A stretch of 64,000 nucleotides of DNA from Natrinema marinum. GTDB taxonomy: Archaea; Halobacteriota; Halobacteria; Halobacteriales; Natrialbaceae. Position 1 is the stretch's first letter. Every line of letters begins with the position of its first letter. Made by a program: the position numbers and the translations under genes. Below the pieces are notes generated by a model. The model was not told the origin of the DNA. It saw nothing but the letters and a program-made list of their open reading frames with translations, and ran no database searches. This document shows positions 28,949-38,318 of this stretch, in pieces. The stretch lies in assembly GCF_024296685.1 (NCBI RefSeq), contig NZ_CP100763.1, forward strand, positions 124,001 to 188,000, read 5' to 3'.

Positions 28949-29995
28949 TCACTCGCCTGTGACTCGCGCGCCGACCTCGAGCCCGTTGCACAGCGCCGCG
29001 TGGAGCCGTCCCTCGCCGGCGACCCAGTCGCCGAGACAGTACAGTCCCTCGCGTTCGGCCCGGTCGAGGGGCTCGGTGGCGACGCCGTCGTCCGGTAGCG
29101 CGTACCGCCAGCCCTGATGGTCGGTCCAATCGGGCTCGCGCAGGCGGTCGTCGCCCAGCAACCGGGCGGTCATATCGGCGAGGCGCTCGAGGTTCGCCGC
29201 CGGCGGCTCGTCGTAGCGGTCAGCCGACCACTCGGGGCTGGCTTGGACGATCAGCAGCGACTCGCCGTCGGGGACGTGGCCGGGTTTGCACTCCTCGCGG
29301 CTGACCCAGCCCACGTCGTGGTCTTTGTCGGCGTTGACGAGCGCGTAGTAGGGTCGCTCGAGTTCGAACGGGTAGTGGAAGACGCCTGTCCAGATCGTTC
29401 GGTAGGGGACGGCTTCGGCGGCGTCAGCGAGCGGTTCGCGGACCGGAGACTCCCAGTCGGCCGAGCGCACCAGCTCGGCGGTCTGGGGGGCCGGCGGGTT
29501 CAGCAAGACCGCGTCGAAGGGCCCCCACCGCTTGCCGTCGGCGTCCTCGAGTTGCCACGTTTCGTCGTCGCCGCCACCGCCACGAATCACCGTTTCGGCG
29601 CGCGTCTCGCGGTGGACGGTCGCGTCCGTGCGGGCAAACAGCCGCTTTGCGACCTGCGTCAGCCCCTGTCGGTAGGTCCACTTGTGGTCGTCGCGATCGT
29701 CCCCCTCAGTGACCGTTCCGTCCGCGTCGAACGTCCAGACCGGGTCGGAAATCTCGACCAGTCCCTCCGTCTCCAGCGTGTCCGTAACCAGTTCGACGAC
29801 CCGCTCGTCGTCGGACTTGAGGTAGTTCGCGCCGTACTCGTAGATCGCGTCCTCGCGCCGCCTCGTTGCGGCGCGCCCGCAGAGCCCGCGGGACTTCTCG
29901 AGAACCGTGCTGTCCACCTCGATCGACGCGTTCGCGAGCGTATGGGCCGCAGCCGCGGCGGCCGCCCCCGCACCGACGATTCCGATTCGAATCAT
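28949..29995 (-). CDS. FAD-dependent amine-oxidase-like oxidoreductase
   Basis: 348 aa from the ATG at 29995. FAD motif IGIVGAGAAAAAAAHTL (Gly-x-Gly-x2-Ala), then LEKSRGLCGRAATRR and a C-terminal GLYCLGDWVAGEGRLHAALCNGLEVGARV. It resembles the RenA-like/NAD(P)-binding amine oxidases of cyanobacteria and haloarchaea. Substrate unknown. Convergent with trkA. Confidence 0.8.
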   Translation of the reverse strand: MIRIGIVGAGAAAAAAAHTLANASIEVDSTVLEKSRGLCGRAATRRREDAIYEYGANYLKSDDERVVELVTDTLETEGLVEISDPVWTFDADGTVTEGDDRDDHKWTYRQGLTQVAKRLFARTDATVHRETRAETVIRGGGGDDETWQLEDADGKRWGPFDAVLLNPPAPQTAELVRSADWESPVREPLADAAEAVPYRTIWTGVFHYPFELERPYYALVNADKDHDVGWVSREECKPGHVPDGESLLIVQASPEWSADRYDEPPAANLERLADMTARLLGDDRLREPDWTDHQGWRYALPDDGVATEPLDRAEREGLYCLGDWVAGEGRLHAALCNGLEVGARVTGE

Positions 29996-30071
29996 GGACG
30001 GAGATGAAACTCGCGGCCTCAAGTAAACCGGCCCAAACAGCGGCGGTCGTCGGGACGAAAGCGGCGGGCTC

Positions 30072-30671
30072 CTACGTCATCGATTCGAACTCCCGTTCGA
30101 CCACCCGCTCGGCCCGCCGCCGCGGCGTCGTGGCGCCGACGGCCACGAGCTCGCACCGGGACGCGCCGTCGTGGCGACAGCGGCGTTCGTACACCTCGAG
30201 GCGCTGGTCGTAGTGGTCGGCGATCCCCTCGAGTAACCCCATCGCGACCCGGCAGAAGCCGCGTTCGGAGCCGTACGTGATGACGATCACGTCATCGTCG
30301 AGCCGCGTCGCGGCGATCGCCGGCGGCTCGTACTCGAGGGTTTCGCCGTTTCGGAGCGCCCGGTGGATCGTCCCCTCGACGTTTTCGATCAGCTCGAGCG
30401 CGTCCCAGTCGTCGTCGATATAGACGCCGTACATATCGACGAGTGTCGGGACGACGTACCGGCCGAAGGTCCGAAGGAGTTCGGACTGCTCGATTCCCGA
30501 CAGTTCCACGGCGGCCTCGACGAGTGCGACGAGATCCTCGTCCGGATACGCGGAGACGGGCGTGTAGTGGACGCTGCCCACGTCAGCCTCCTCGCGGATC
30601 TGGTTCCACGTCGTCTTGTCGTACGTCTCGACGACGAAATGTTTCAATCCCGTGAAGATGATTCCGTGCAT
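30072..30671 (-). CDS. H-NOX-type heme NO-binding domain protein
   Basis: 199 aa. It starts MHGIIFTGLKHFVVETYDKTTWNQIREEA as H-NOX domains do. It carries the heme-propionate motif Y-x-S-x-R as YGSER (in ITYGSERGFCRVAMGLLEGIADHY) and a candidate proximal His in GTIHRALRNG. It should bind heme and sense NO or O2 if those residues function. No cyclase or kinase partner is adjacent. An AT-rich promoter region lies upstream at about 30740-30760. Confidence 0.75.
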   Translation of the reverse strand: MHGIIFTGLKHFVVETYDKTTWNQIREEADVGSVHYTPVSAYPDEDLVALVEAAVELSGIEQSELLRTFGRYVVPTLVDMYGVYIDDDWDALELIENVEGTIHRALRNGETLEYEPPAIAATRLDDDVIVITYGSERGFCRVAMGLLEGIADHYDQRLEVYERRCRHDGASRCELVAVGATTPRRRAERVVEREFESMT

Positions 30672-30957
30672 ACGTGCTGTGTCGTTCCGGTCCGGTGCCG
30701 TCGGCACCGGCCTGTACCCGAACGTGACTATCGTATCCGAATTGGTTTAATATAAAAGTGTCCCTGAACGATGTCCGCCGACCCGACGAGCGCGAGCGGC
30801 GAGAAAGCGACTCGAGCGGCGTGGTCACCTCGTCGGCGGCGGGGAGGCGCTCGGCGGCGCGTTCGACCGCGGTTCGTGACACAGATCCCGCGTCCGGACA
30901 GTCACGGCGGCGGATCGATCGAACGGCTTTTGCAACGTCGGCAGGTAGGACCGGGCG

Positions 30958-31758
30958 ATGGACGTACTGATCGTCGGCGCGGGGTCGATGGGGACGTGGT
31001 TCGGGGAGGCGATCGACGCCCGAGTCGCGTTCGCCGACGTCGACGGCGACGCCGCGGCCGCCGCGGCCGAGCGAGTGGGGGGTGCGGTCGCCGACCTCGA
31101 GGGCGAGGAGCCCTACGAGGTCGTCTGTCTCGCCGTGCCGATGACTCACGTCACGGGGGCGATCGCCGAGCAGGCCGACCGGGCCAAGCACGCGATCGTC
31201 GACGTTTCGGGCGTGATGGAACCCGCACTTGAAGCGATGGAGCGCCACGCGCCGGACAAAGAGCGGGTGAGTCTTCATCCCCTGTTCGCGCCAGAGCGCG
31301 CGCCGGGTTCGATCGCCGTCGTCCGCGACCGATCCGGCCCGGCGACCGACGACCTCCTCGCGGCGCTCGAGGCCCGCGGCAACGAGTTGCTCGAGACGAC
31401 GGGCCCGGACCACGACGGCGCGATGGAAACCGTGCAGGCGGCGACCCACGCCGCGGTGCTCTCCTTTGCCCTCGCTGCAGAGTCGGTCCCCGAGGGGTTC
31501 GAGACGCCGATTTACGAGGAACTGCGGACGCTGGCCCGGCAGGTGACCGCCGGGACGCCGCGGGTCTACGCCGACATTCAGGCGACGTTCGACGGGGCCG
31601 ACGCGGTCGCCGATGCCGCCGCCGACATCGCCGCCGCCGACCCCGAGGAACTCGAGGCGCTGTACCGAGAGGCGGCGGCGAACTGGCACGGCGAGCGGAG
31701 CGCGGACCGCGCCGAGTCCGAGCCGGACGGTGACGAGTCCGGGGGTGATGGTGCGTGA
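30958..31758 (+). CDS. tyrA: Prephenate dehydrogenase
   Basis: 266 aa with an N-terminal NAD(P) motif VLIVGAGSMGTWFGEAI and the conserved SLHPLFAP substrate loop. It converts prephenate to 4-hydroxyphenylpyruvate in tyrosine biosynthesis. It overlaps the next gene start (GTGA), suggesting coupled translation with the methyltransferase. Confidence 0.88.
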   Translation: MDVLIVGAGSMGTWFGEAIDARVAFADVDGDAAAAAAERVGGAVADLEGEEPYEVVCLAVPMTHVTGAIAEQADRAKHAIVDVSGVMEPALEAMERHAPDKERVSLHPLFAPERAPGSIAVVRDRSGPATDDLLAALEARGNELLETTGPDHDGAMETVQAATHAAVLSFALAAESVPEGFETPIYEELRTLARQVTAGTPRVYADIQATFDGADAVADAAADIAAADPEELEALYREAAANWHGERSADRAESEPDGDESGGDGA

Positions 31759-33335
31759 GCGACCAGCGCGAGGCGATCCGCTCGAACGCGAAGTACCTGC
31801 GTAACGTCCGGCCGATCGATCCCGAGGAGATTTGCGAGTACGTCGAGGGCAGTCCGCACCCGGCGGTTGTCCGTCAGCAACTCCGCGAAGATGCGGCCGC
31901 CCTCGGCCTGCTCGAGCGCGACGACGGCACCTTCGTCCCCGTCGGTGACGACCCCGTCACCCCTCTCCATGGACCGGTCGAGCGGTTGCCGGCCGACTAC
32001 GAACGTCGGCTCGAGGACCTGTTGGCCGACCGGTACGGCCCGAACTGGAACGAGGGACCGTCCGGCGACCTTCTCCGATCGACGATCCGCCGGTTCAAGG
32101 CCGACTACCTCGAGGGTCGGCCGGTCGAGTATGACGACGACGCGGCGGCCGGCTACGCGATCTACCACCTGCCGGGCTACTACGCCGCGGTCCAGTACGC
32201 CCTCGACGATCTCGCCGAGCGGGGCCTGCTAGGTCGCAATCTCCGCGTCCTCGATATCGGCGCGGGCGTGGGCGGCCCCGCGCTCGGCCTCTGTGACTAC
32301 CTGCCCGACGACGCCCTGCTCGAGTACCACGCGATCGAACCCAGCGCCGCCGCGGACGTGCTCGAGGAGCTGCTCGGGGCGACGGGGCGAAACGTCCACG
32401 CGACCGTTCATCGAACGACCGCCGAGGCGTTCGACCCGGCCGAGGCTGTCGGCGCTGGTGGGGACGCGGGTGACGAGTTCGACCCGACCGCGCCGGACGA
32501 CGGCTTCGATCTCGTGCTCGCCTGTAACGTCCTGAGCGAACTCGACGAGCCCGCCGCTGTCGCGCGGTCGCTCCTCGAGACGCTCGCGCCCGACGGGACC
32601 TTCCTCGCGATGGCGCCCGCCGACAAGAACACGAGCATCGAACTGCGCGAGGTCGAACGGCGCCTCGAGGGTGAGCGGCTGTGGGACCGCGACGAGTTAC
32701 CGGTCGAAGCGGACGACGAGGACGACGCCCCCGTTCACCGACGCGGCGAGGTCACCGTCTACGGCCCCGCGGTCCGACTCTGGCCGGGGGCGATCCCGTC
32801 GGACCGCGGCTGGTCGTTCGACGTGCGACCCGACCTCGAGATTCCGGGATTCCAGCGGCGACTCGACGAGGCCGCATCGGCCGACGACGCGCACGATCCC
32901 GGCGAGTTCGTCAACGTCGACGTGCAGTTCTCCTACTCGCTGTTGCGACTCGACGGCCGACGGCGGATCGACATGGCCCTCGAGACCAGCGAGTGGGCGA
33001 AGATGGCCGAGATGGACCGCCACGTCACCAACCGGATCGATCTCGTCGCGGCGAAACTCAGCCGCTCGCTAACCGGGGACGGAAGCGACGCCAACGGAGG
33101 CGGCGGTCGCGGTGACAGCGGCAGTGCGAACCCGCTGTTCAAGATCAGCGACGGCAGCGAGGCCGTCGACCACTACGCCGTCGTCACGAACGAAACCGCG
33201 CTCAACCGACCGCTGCTCGAGGCCGACTACGGCGACGTCTGTTCGTTCGAGGGCACCCTCGCGCTCTGGAACGATGACGAGGAAGCCTACAACCTCGTCG
33301 TCGACGAGGAGACGATCGTCGATCGCATCGCCTGA
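31755..33335 (+). CDS. Rsm22-like class I SAM-dependent methyltransferase
   Basis: 526 aa from a GTG start. An N-terminal helical part precedes the SAM motif VLDIGAGVGGPALGL and later VLACNVLSELDEPAAVARSLLETLAPDGTFLAM. The wide central domain and long C-terminal part match Rsm22-type ribosomal-subunit methyltransferases. The target rRNA base is unknown. Overlap with tyrA is by 4 bp. Confidence 0.75.
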   Translation: MSDQREAIRSNAKYLRNVRPIDPEEICEYVEGSPHPAVVRQQLREDAAALGLLERDDGTFVPVGDDPVTPLHGPVERLPADYERRLEDLLADRYGPNWNEGPSGDLLRSTIRRFKADYLEGRPVEYDDDAAAGYAIYHLPGYYAAVQYALDDLAERGLLGRNLRVLDIGAGVGGPALGLCDYLPDDALLEYHAIEPSAAADVLEELLGATGRNVHATVHRTTAEAFDPAEAVGAGGDAGDEFDPTAPDDGFDLVLACNVLSELDEPAAVARSLLETLAPDGTFLAMAPADKNTSIELREVERRLEGERLWDRDELPVEADDEDDAPVHRRGEVTVYGPAVRLWPGAIPSDRGWSFDVRPDLEIPGFQRRLDEAASADDAHDPGEFVNVDVQFSYSLLRLDGRRRIDMALETSEWAKMAEMDRHVTNRIDLVAAKLSRSLTGDGSDANGGGGRGDSGSANPLFKISDGSEAVDHYAVVTNETALNRPLLEADYGDVCSFEGTLALWNDDEEAYNLVVDEETIVDRIA

Positions 33336-33386
33336 GCGGCTGCCGGAAGCGGTGGGCTTTTCGCACCGCCGCCCGACCGGCGTGAC

Positions 33387-34193
33387 ATGAGCGACGACCT
33401 CGAGATCCTGCTGACCAACGACGACGGGATCGACAGCACCGGGATCCGGGCGCTGTACGACGCCCTCTCCGAACACGCGAACGTGACCGTCGTCGCGCCC
33501 GCCGGCGACCGAAGCGCCTGCGGCCGGTCGCTCTCTCACGAAGTCGAGGTCGACGACCACGAACTCGGCTACGCGGTCCACGGGACGCCCGCCGACTGCG
33601 TCGTCGCCGGCCTCGCCGAACTCGGCCCCTTCCCCGACCTCGTCGTCGCGGGCTGTAACAAGGGTGCGAACCTCGGCGAGTACGTCCTCGGGCGCTCGGG
33701 AACGATCAGCGCGGCCGTCGAGGCTGCCTTCTTCGATGTGCCGGCGATTGCGACCTCGCTGTACATTCCTGCCGAGGACACCCCCTTCGACCAGACCGCG
33801 GTGACGACCGACGAGTACGCCGAAGCCACGCGCGTGACGACCTACCTCGCCGAACGAGCGCTCGAGGCGGGCGTCTTCGATCACGCGGCCTATCTCAACG
33901 TCAACGTCCCGCTGCCCGACGACGAGCCCGCGCCGATCGAGGTCACGCGCCCCTCCAAGCGCTACGAGATGGATGCCGAACGCGACGGCGCCCACGTCAC
34001 CCTCCACGATCGCGTCTGGGACGATATGAGCCCGGACTCGCTTCCCGACCCCGAGGGGACCGACCGCCGCGCCATCGTCGAGGGCCGCATCAGCGTCTCG
34101 CCGCTGACCGCGCCCCACTCGACGGAGCACCACGAAGTGCTCGACGCGCTCGCCGACGACTACACCGAGGCGGTCGGGACGGCCGACCACTGA
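33387..34193 (+). CDS. surE: 5'/3'-nucleotidase SurE
   Basis: 268 aa. It begins EILLTNDDGIDSTGIRALYDAL and has HGTPADCV and VAGCNKGANLGEYVLGRSGTISAAVEAA, all characteristic of the SurE metal site. It dephosphorylates nucleoside monophosphates. Length is normal. Same strand as the methyltransferase, 51 bp downstream. Confidence 0.93.
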   Translation: MSDDLEILLTNDDGIDSTGIRALYDALSEHANVTVVAPAGDRSACGRSLSHEVEVDDHELGYAVHGTPADCVVAGLAELGPFPDLVVAGCNKGANLGEYVLGRSGTISAAVEAAFFDVPAIATSLYIPAEDTPFDQTAVTTDEYAEATRVTTYLAERALEAGVFDHAAYLNVNVPLPDDEPAPIEVTRPSKRYEMDAERDGAHVTLHDRVWDDMSPDSLPDPEGTDRRAIVEGRISVSPLTAPHSTEHHEVLDALADDYTEAVGTADH

Positions 34194-34499
34194 TGGAGCG
34201 ACCAGCCCGTCTCGCTCGAGCCGCGCCAATACCCCCGCTCGAGCCGGGAAGGCGGTGACTACCGCCAGTATCGAACAACTGGTACGTGGCCCCGCCCGTC
34301 CCGATCGCGTTGGTCGGTGAGCCTGTCGGTCGCGGAAAGTGATAACTGACTTGCGACCCGCAAGGCGGTCGCTATTCCACGGCGGTGCCGTCACGATAGG
34401 TACGACGTGACCGACGCACTCGCGTGTAACCCATGAAACATAAAATCAAGGTAGGTGGGCGTTCAAGCTGTGGTAGTCCCAACGGAGCGTGATCAATAG
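34194..34499. other. Intergenic region before a winged-helix gene
   Basis: No gene is supported. ACCCATGAAACATAAAATC at about 34427-34445 is AT-rich and is the likely promoter area for the gene at 34500, with a leader of about 30 nt. Confidence 0.35.
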
Positions 34500-34895
34500 A
34501 TGGTATTCAGTACACTCTGGACCCGCATTTCGTCTCTCTGGCGCGGCTCGGCCGACGAGACTGCCTCGAGCGAGTCTGCGACGACGGCGACCGGGGAATC
34601 CGGCCAGGAGTCGGATGACGAAACGTTAAGCTACGCCGAAGAGATCGAATACGGCGTCGACGAGCGCGAACTGCCGGACGAGGACAAAATTCTCCGGATG
34701 CTCGTCAAACGCGGCGGCCGCGTCGACCAGTCGACCATCCACGAGGAAACCGAGTGGTCGATAGAGCACTTAGAGGAAGTCATCGATCGCATGGAGGACG
34801 ACGACCAGATCAGCGCGATCACCGTCGGTCGCAAACGCGTGATCTGCCGGCGCGGCTTCGAGCCGAAAGGGTACCGCGGTCATCTCAACGAGTAG
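34500..34895 (+). CDS. Winged-helix regulator with acidic N-terminal tail
   Basis: 131 aa. A Ser/Thr/Glu-rich tail (about 15-45) precedes a winged helix (EDKILRMLVKRGGRVDQSTIHEETEWSIEHLEEVIDRMEDDDQISAITVGRKRVICRRGF). Similar haloarchaeal proteins are transcription regulators; no regulon is known. The GC content is ordinary. Confidence 0.65.
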   Translation: MVFSTLWTRISSLWRGSADETASSESATTATGESGQESDDETLSYAEEIEYGVDERELPDEDKILRMLVKRGGRVDQSTIHEETEWSIEHLEEVIDRMEDDDQISAITVGRKRVICRRGFEPKGYRGHLNE

Positions 34896-35060
34896 TTCGG
34901 TCGGTTTCTGGCGCGAGCCACGAGCAGTGACCGTCGACCGTTCTGCGGTTACTTTCCGTGTCCGGCGCTCGGCCGGCGAAGCGTGGCTCCGCCCCGCTAG
35001 TTGTCCCTCTGTCGGGCTCGCGGGCATCGCAGCCTCGATTCGATTCCGCTGTAATTCACG

Positions 35061-35262
35061 ATCGAGAACCCGTCGGCCCTGGTCGACTACGAGGAGTCCA
35101 ACGACGCCCTCGAGGGTGTCGGCGACGATATAGAGTACATCGAGACGGGCGCCCCGGAGGCGACGGCCCCCGACGCCGTCCTCGAGGAACTCGAGGCGCG
35201 AGGATTCATCGCCAACCGAGAGTCAGACCTGCCCGTCATCACCGAAACGACATGTTTTCGTA
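35061..35262 (+). pseudogene. 5'-truncated acidic protein remnant
   Basis: In frame with 35061 a coding-like acidic peptide reads IENPSALVDYEESNDALEG ... VLEELEARGFIANRESDLPVITETT. A TAA lies just before it and no start codon exists in the open part. The frame then runs into non-coding sequence up to a stop at 35340. I read it as the C-terminal end of a decayed gene. Family not recognised. Confidence 0.4.
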
Positions 35263-35320
35263 GCGAAAACCGTTCGATTGGAAACCTTCTTTTCGCAGTT
35301 TTCCCATCTTCCCGCTGGGG

Positions 35321-35512
35321 ATGGCACACAAAGACGACGTAACGCGGGTACTCGCATCGTGTACCGCCTGTGGCTCCGTCTACGCGGCGCGACAGTGGCC
35401 GGATGGCGAGATTCGCATCATCGGACAAGGCGGCTGCTCCTGTGGTTCGACCGATTTCGAACCCGTCGACGATTCCGACGACGAACCGGAGGTGAGCCCC
35501 GACGAGAAGTGA
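35321..35512 (+). CDS. Zinc-ribbon protein, DUF5816-like
   Basis: 63 aa with two cysteine pairs, C14-x2-C17 and C39-x-C41 (ASCTACGSVY and GGCSCGSTDF), and an acidic tail (DDSDDEPEVSPDEK). A small zinc-binding haloarchaeal protein of unknown role. Confidence 0.65.
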   Translation: MAHKDDVTRVLASCTACGSVYAARQWPDGEIRIIGQGGCSCGSTDFEPVDDSDDEPEVSPDEK

Positions 35513-35827
35513 GCGTCCGGTCGTCGGTTGCCCGTGACGGCCCGCAGCGACCAGTCTGCCGTCCGGAGCGTCCGACTCAGGATTCGGCACGACCCGGACA
35601 AGACTCGGCACGATCCAACTAGCTCTCGATTCTCGATTCTCGACTTCTGACTTGCCGACTCCTGACAGTTCGTTCTCGAGGGGCGGAGCCGCCTGTACGG
35701 CGTCCCCCGCTGTGACGACCGCTGCTCGCAAATCGACTGTCTCTTCTGGCCGACCCGCCTATCGACCGTGACGGGACGAACGCACAGACCACTATAGTTA
35801 AGCGGGAGAACTGTGAAGGCAACGATC
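35513..35827. other. Intergenic region with short repeats
   Basis: No gene seen. Short direct repeats TTCGGCACGA/CTCGGCACGA (about 35583-35613) and TCTCGAT repeats (about 35623-35643) are present. CTATAGTTAAGC at about 35793-35804 is a plausible TATA for the small gene at 35828. Confidence 0.35.
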
Positions 35828-35956
35828 ATGCCTTCAGACGAGTTCCTTGACGGCGAATCGCTCACCGGACGACAGGCTGGCATCATTTTCGCCAGTTTCC
35901 TCAGTTTCATCATCCTCTCCGGGGTCGCGCTGGTACTTCTCAAAGGGCTCTTCTGA
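35828..35956 (+). CDS. 42-aa membrane protein, LTGRQA family
   Basis: MPSDEFLDGESLTGRQAGII followed by a hydrophobic span and a GLF end. It shares the SLTGRQAxIIF block and the overall layout (charged start, one span) with the protein at 4383, so they form a small paralogous family. Function unknown. Confidence 0.6.
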   Translation: MPSDEFLDGESLTGRQAGIIFASFLSFIILSGVALVLLKGLF

Positions 35957-36214
35957 GCCTTCCCTCGAGACGAGAGTGGAGAGGCGTCTTTCCGTCAGGT
36001 GCCGTGATCCAGGTTCAGGAATCGAACTCTGGACTGGCAGCGAATCCAACTCGAGAATACGTCGCGCTCGAGTGTCGAGACAGTCTGGGAACTCTCCAAC
36101 CGCCCCTGGCCGAGAGCTAGTTCACAGCCCCGCGTTTCTATCTGGCCCGTAACTGTTCAAATACAATCATAATAGCAATATTTATCAGCAGTTCCCATCG
36201 TTGTCTTCACGAAT

Positions 36215-36913
36215 ATGTCAGCAGCACACGAACGCACCCAGACCCGGCACCGCGTCTCGACGACCGACGTACCGAAAGTGGCGGGGATTGCAACCGCACT
36301 CGTCGCGGTGAACATCCTGCTGATGTTCGTGGCGAGTTATACGCCACTCGCGGTTCTCGGTAGACTCCTCTTCGCGAATTTCTTCGTCGGCGTCGCGACG
36401 TTCATCGTCACCATCGGTGGCGGGTTCTGGATTTCGAACCGCGGTATCGAAGCCGATGTCCTGCCGTTGGCAGGCGCCGGCGTCGCGCTGATTCAGTTCG
36501 GCTATACGTTGCTCGGCTCCGCGATCCTCGGGCTCGTCCCGTCCGAACTCGTCGTTCCGTCCCTCGCCATTACAACGGTCCTGACGGGACTGCTGACCGC
36601 CGGCGTCGTCGTCCTCGTCTATCGAACCGATCGGTCGTTCGACCGCTGGCAACTCTACTCGAGGGGGCTGTTCGTCGCCGGCTTCGTCGTGGGCGGCGTC
36701 GGCTTCTTCGTCACCCCCGCGCTCGTGCTTCTCGCGTCCGTCCTGTTTTTCCTCGGGTTCGTCACGGACCTCACCTACGAGATCTGGGCGGTCAAGGCAA
36801 ACAGATACGCGAGCACACTCCGGAACGCGATCGGTATCTACGTCGCCGTCATGGGTGTCTTCATCCACATCCTGCAACTCGTGTTACGAGTCCTATCGCT
36901 GCTCGATAACTGA
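36215..36913 (+). CDS. Polytopic membrane protein, Bax1-inhibitor-like layout
   Basis: 232 aa with about seven predicted spans after a short basic start (ERTQTRHRVSTTDVPK). It ends IYVAVMGVFIHILQLVLRVLSLL, which resembles the last part of the Bax-inhibitor-1 family, but the rest is not clearly alike; function is open. It is the last chromosomal gene before the integrated element. Confidence 0.65.
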   Translation: MSAAHERTQTRHRVSTTDVPKVAGIATALVAVNILLMFVASYTPLAVLGRLLFANFFVGVATFIVTIGGGFWISNRGIEADVLPLAGAGVALIQFGYTLLGSAILGLVPSELVVPSLAITTVLTGLLTAGVVVLVYRTDRSFDRWQLYSRGLFVAGFVVGGVGFFVTPALVLLASVLFFLGFVTDLTYEIWAVKANRYASTLRNAIGIYVAVMGVFIHILQLVLRVLSLLDN

Positions 36914-37051
36914 GGTAGTCGTCGCGCCGTAATCGCCTGCGTTTTCTACACTCTACACTCGGCTCTCGGCCAGTGGTCTCTGTGCTCTCCGCGTCCGCTC
37001 GAGACTATCGGCTCACAAGATTATTTCCCTGACCCCGACGGCGAAACAGCG

Positions 37052-37065
37052 ATGGACTCGCCGGG
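37052..37065. repeat. attL: 14-bp copy of tRNA-Ala 3' end
   Basis: ATGGACTCGCCGGG here is identical to 62656-62669, where it covers the last 13 nt of the tRNA-Ala gene plus one flanking base. The two copies flank 25.6 kb that contains an integrase beside the tRNA copy, as for tRNA-targeting tyrosine integrases. Confidence 0.8.
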
Positions 37066-37121
37066 CGGGCAACTGTAAACCTCGGTCATGGTCAATCGCA
37101 GTACAGCGGAGGGATCCGAGC

Positions 37122-37244
37122 ATGACCCGGTACTGCCCGCATTGCGGTGGTCAGATGATCACCGAAACCTCGGCTGGAGGCCTCCCCCGTCGCGTTTGTG
37201 AGAACGGTCCACACGATCTGCTGGAGGTGTCACGCGACCGATGA
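37122..37244 (+). CDS. 40-aa zinc-finger microprotein
   Basis: The reading frame opens MTRYCPHCGGQMI and has C5-x2-C8 plus C26 and H31 as likely zinc ligands. Its stop overlaps the next start as ATGA, which supports translation. It begins 57 bp inside attL. Such mini zinc ribbons are common in haloviruses; function unknown. Confidence 0.55.
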   Translation: MTRYCPHCGGQMITETSAGGLPRRVCENGPHDLLEVSRDR

Positions 37245-37672
37245 GCGCTTTCCCAGAACCAACTGATGGGGAGTCGGTTGACTTCCTCGAGGAACGCGAC
37301 GGCGACACTGAGTCATGGACTCGAGCGGACCCACGAGAGGCGCTGATCGAGTCGTTCGGTCGGTTCGGCTACAAGGTCACGCTCAGAGACGGCGAGGACG
37401 TACACTACTGCGCGCTCGGCCTCGAGGACGACGAGTACCTCGGTCGATGTGACTGCAAGGGCTGGCAGTACCACGACGGGCCGTGCGCCCATCTCTGTAC
37501 GCTCCGAAAGGCCGACTTCCTCGGACTGGTCAGCGTCGAGGCGACCAACGGCAGTCCCGCAGACGAGCACGAAATGTGCCACGCGACAGGCGAGACGCTC
37601 GAGGGAGAGCCACACGACACCGCGATCGAGCAGACTCGAGACTATGAGCAGGAGATGGAGGGTCGCGCATGA
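37241..37672 (+). CDS. SWIM zinc-finger protein
   Basis: 143 aa. The SWIM motif C-x-C-x8-C-x-H is visible as CDCKGWQYHDGPCAH. SWIM domains bind DNA or proteins. Coupled to the genes on either side by ATGA overlaps. It is probably an accessory or early gene of the provirus; function unknown. Confidence 0.7.
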   Translation: MSAFPEPTDGESVDFLEERDGDTESWTRADPREALIESFGRFGYKVTLRDGEDVHYCALGLEDDEYLGRCDCKGWQYHDGPCAHLCTLRKADFLGLVSVEATNGSPADEHEMCHATGETLEGEPHDTAIEQTRDYEQEMEGRA

Positions 37673-37794
37673 CGCGCACGCACACCCGCGCGATAGCCGT
37701 CTCCGTAAGGGTCCCCACCCCCCTTGCATACGAACTGCACTTCCCGACGCCGTCTGCGTATTCACCGGATATGCAAATTGGGGTGAATCGCTGA
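37669..37794 (+). CDS. Possible 41-aa coupled microprotein
   Basis: The frame from ATG at 37669 to TGA at 37792-37794 overlaps the SWIM gene stop (ATGA) and the next start (TGATG). The peptide is unremarkable, with no motif. Translational coupling at both ends is the only support. Confidence 0.3.
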   Translation: MTRTHTRAIAVSVRVPTPLAYELHFPTPSAYSPDMQIGVNR

Positions 37795-38255
37795 TGGCCC
37801 GGATGGATTACGATCCCTCGAGCCGCGTCTCGTTCGGCTGCCCCGACGAGTTGCTCGAGACGCTCGACGAGATCGCCGACCGCGAGGACAAGAACCGCAG
37901 CGAGAAGCTGCGCGAGCTGGTCCAGAACGAGGTCGACGCGAAAGGCGATCTCCACGGCCCCCAGCCCGTGCTTCCCGACGGTGAACGGCTCGCCGACGCC
38001 TACCGGATGCTTCACCAGCGGGCGTCGGCTCCGCACAAAAGCAAGCGTCGCGTGACCCTCGAGGCCGCGAAAAACAAGCTCTACGACAACGATACACCGA
38101 AGAGCGCCGTGCTCGATGAGATTATCAAGCCCCTCGAGAGTGAGGGCTACGTCTCAGTATCGCCGGGCAACCAGGTCGTGTGGGTATACGTCCGACCGAT
38201 GCTCTACACCGACGGTGAAGACATCGTCGAGCCGGGAGAGGAAGCAATCGCGTAG
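37794..38255 (+). CDS. Ribbon-helix-helix regulator with C-terminal winged-helix-like part
   Basis: 153 aa. The N-terminal part (RVSFGCPDELLETLDEIADREDKNRSEKLRELVQNEV) fits a ribbon-helix-helix DNA-binding fold. The C-terminal half (AAKNKLYDNDTPKSAVLDEIIKPLESEGYVSVSPGNQVVWVYV) looks winged-helix. Likely a provirus regulator. It ends convergently with the virion operon, 63 bp away. Confidence 0.6.
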   Translation: MARMDYDPSSRVSFGCPDELLETLDEIADREDKNRSEKLRELVQNEVDAKGDLHGPQPVLPDGERLADAYRMLHQRASAPHKSKRRVTLEAAKNKLYDNDTPKSAVLDEIIKPLESEGYVSVSPGNQVVWVYVRPMLYTDGEDIVEPGEEAIA

Positions 38256-38318
38256 CGCCGTCGCTGATTTCATTTCAACTGATTCCCGATCGTCATCCGG
38301 TCTACGGTCTGCAGCTAC

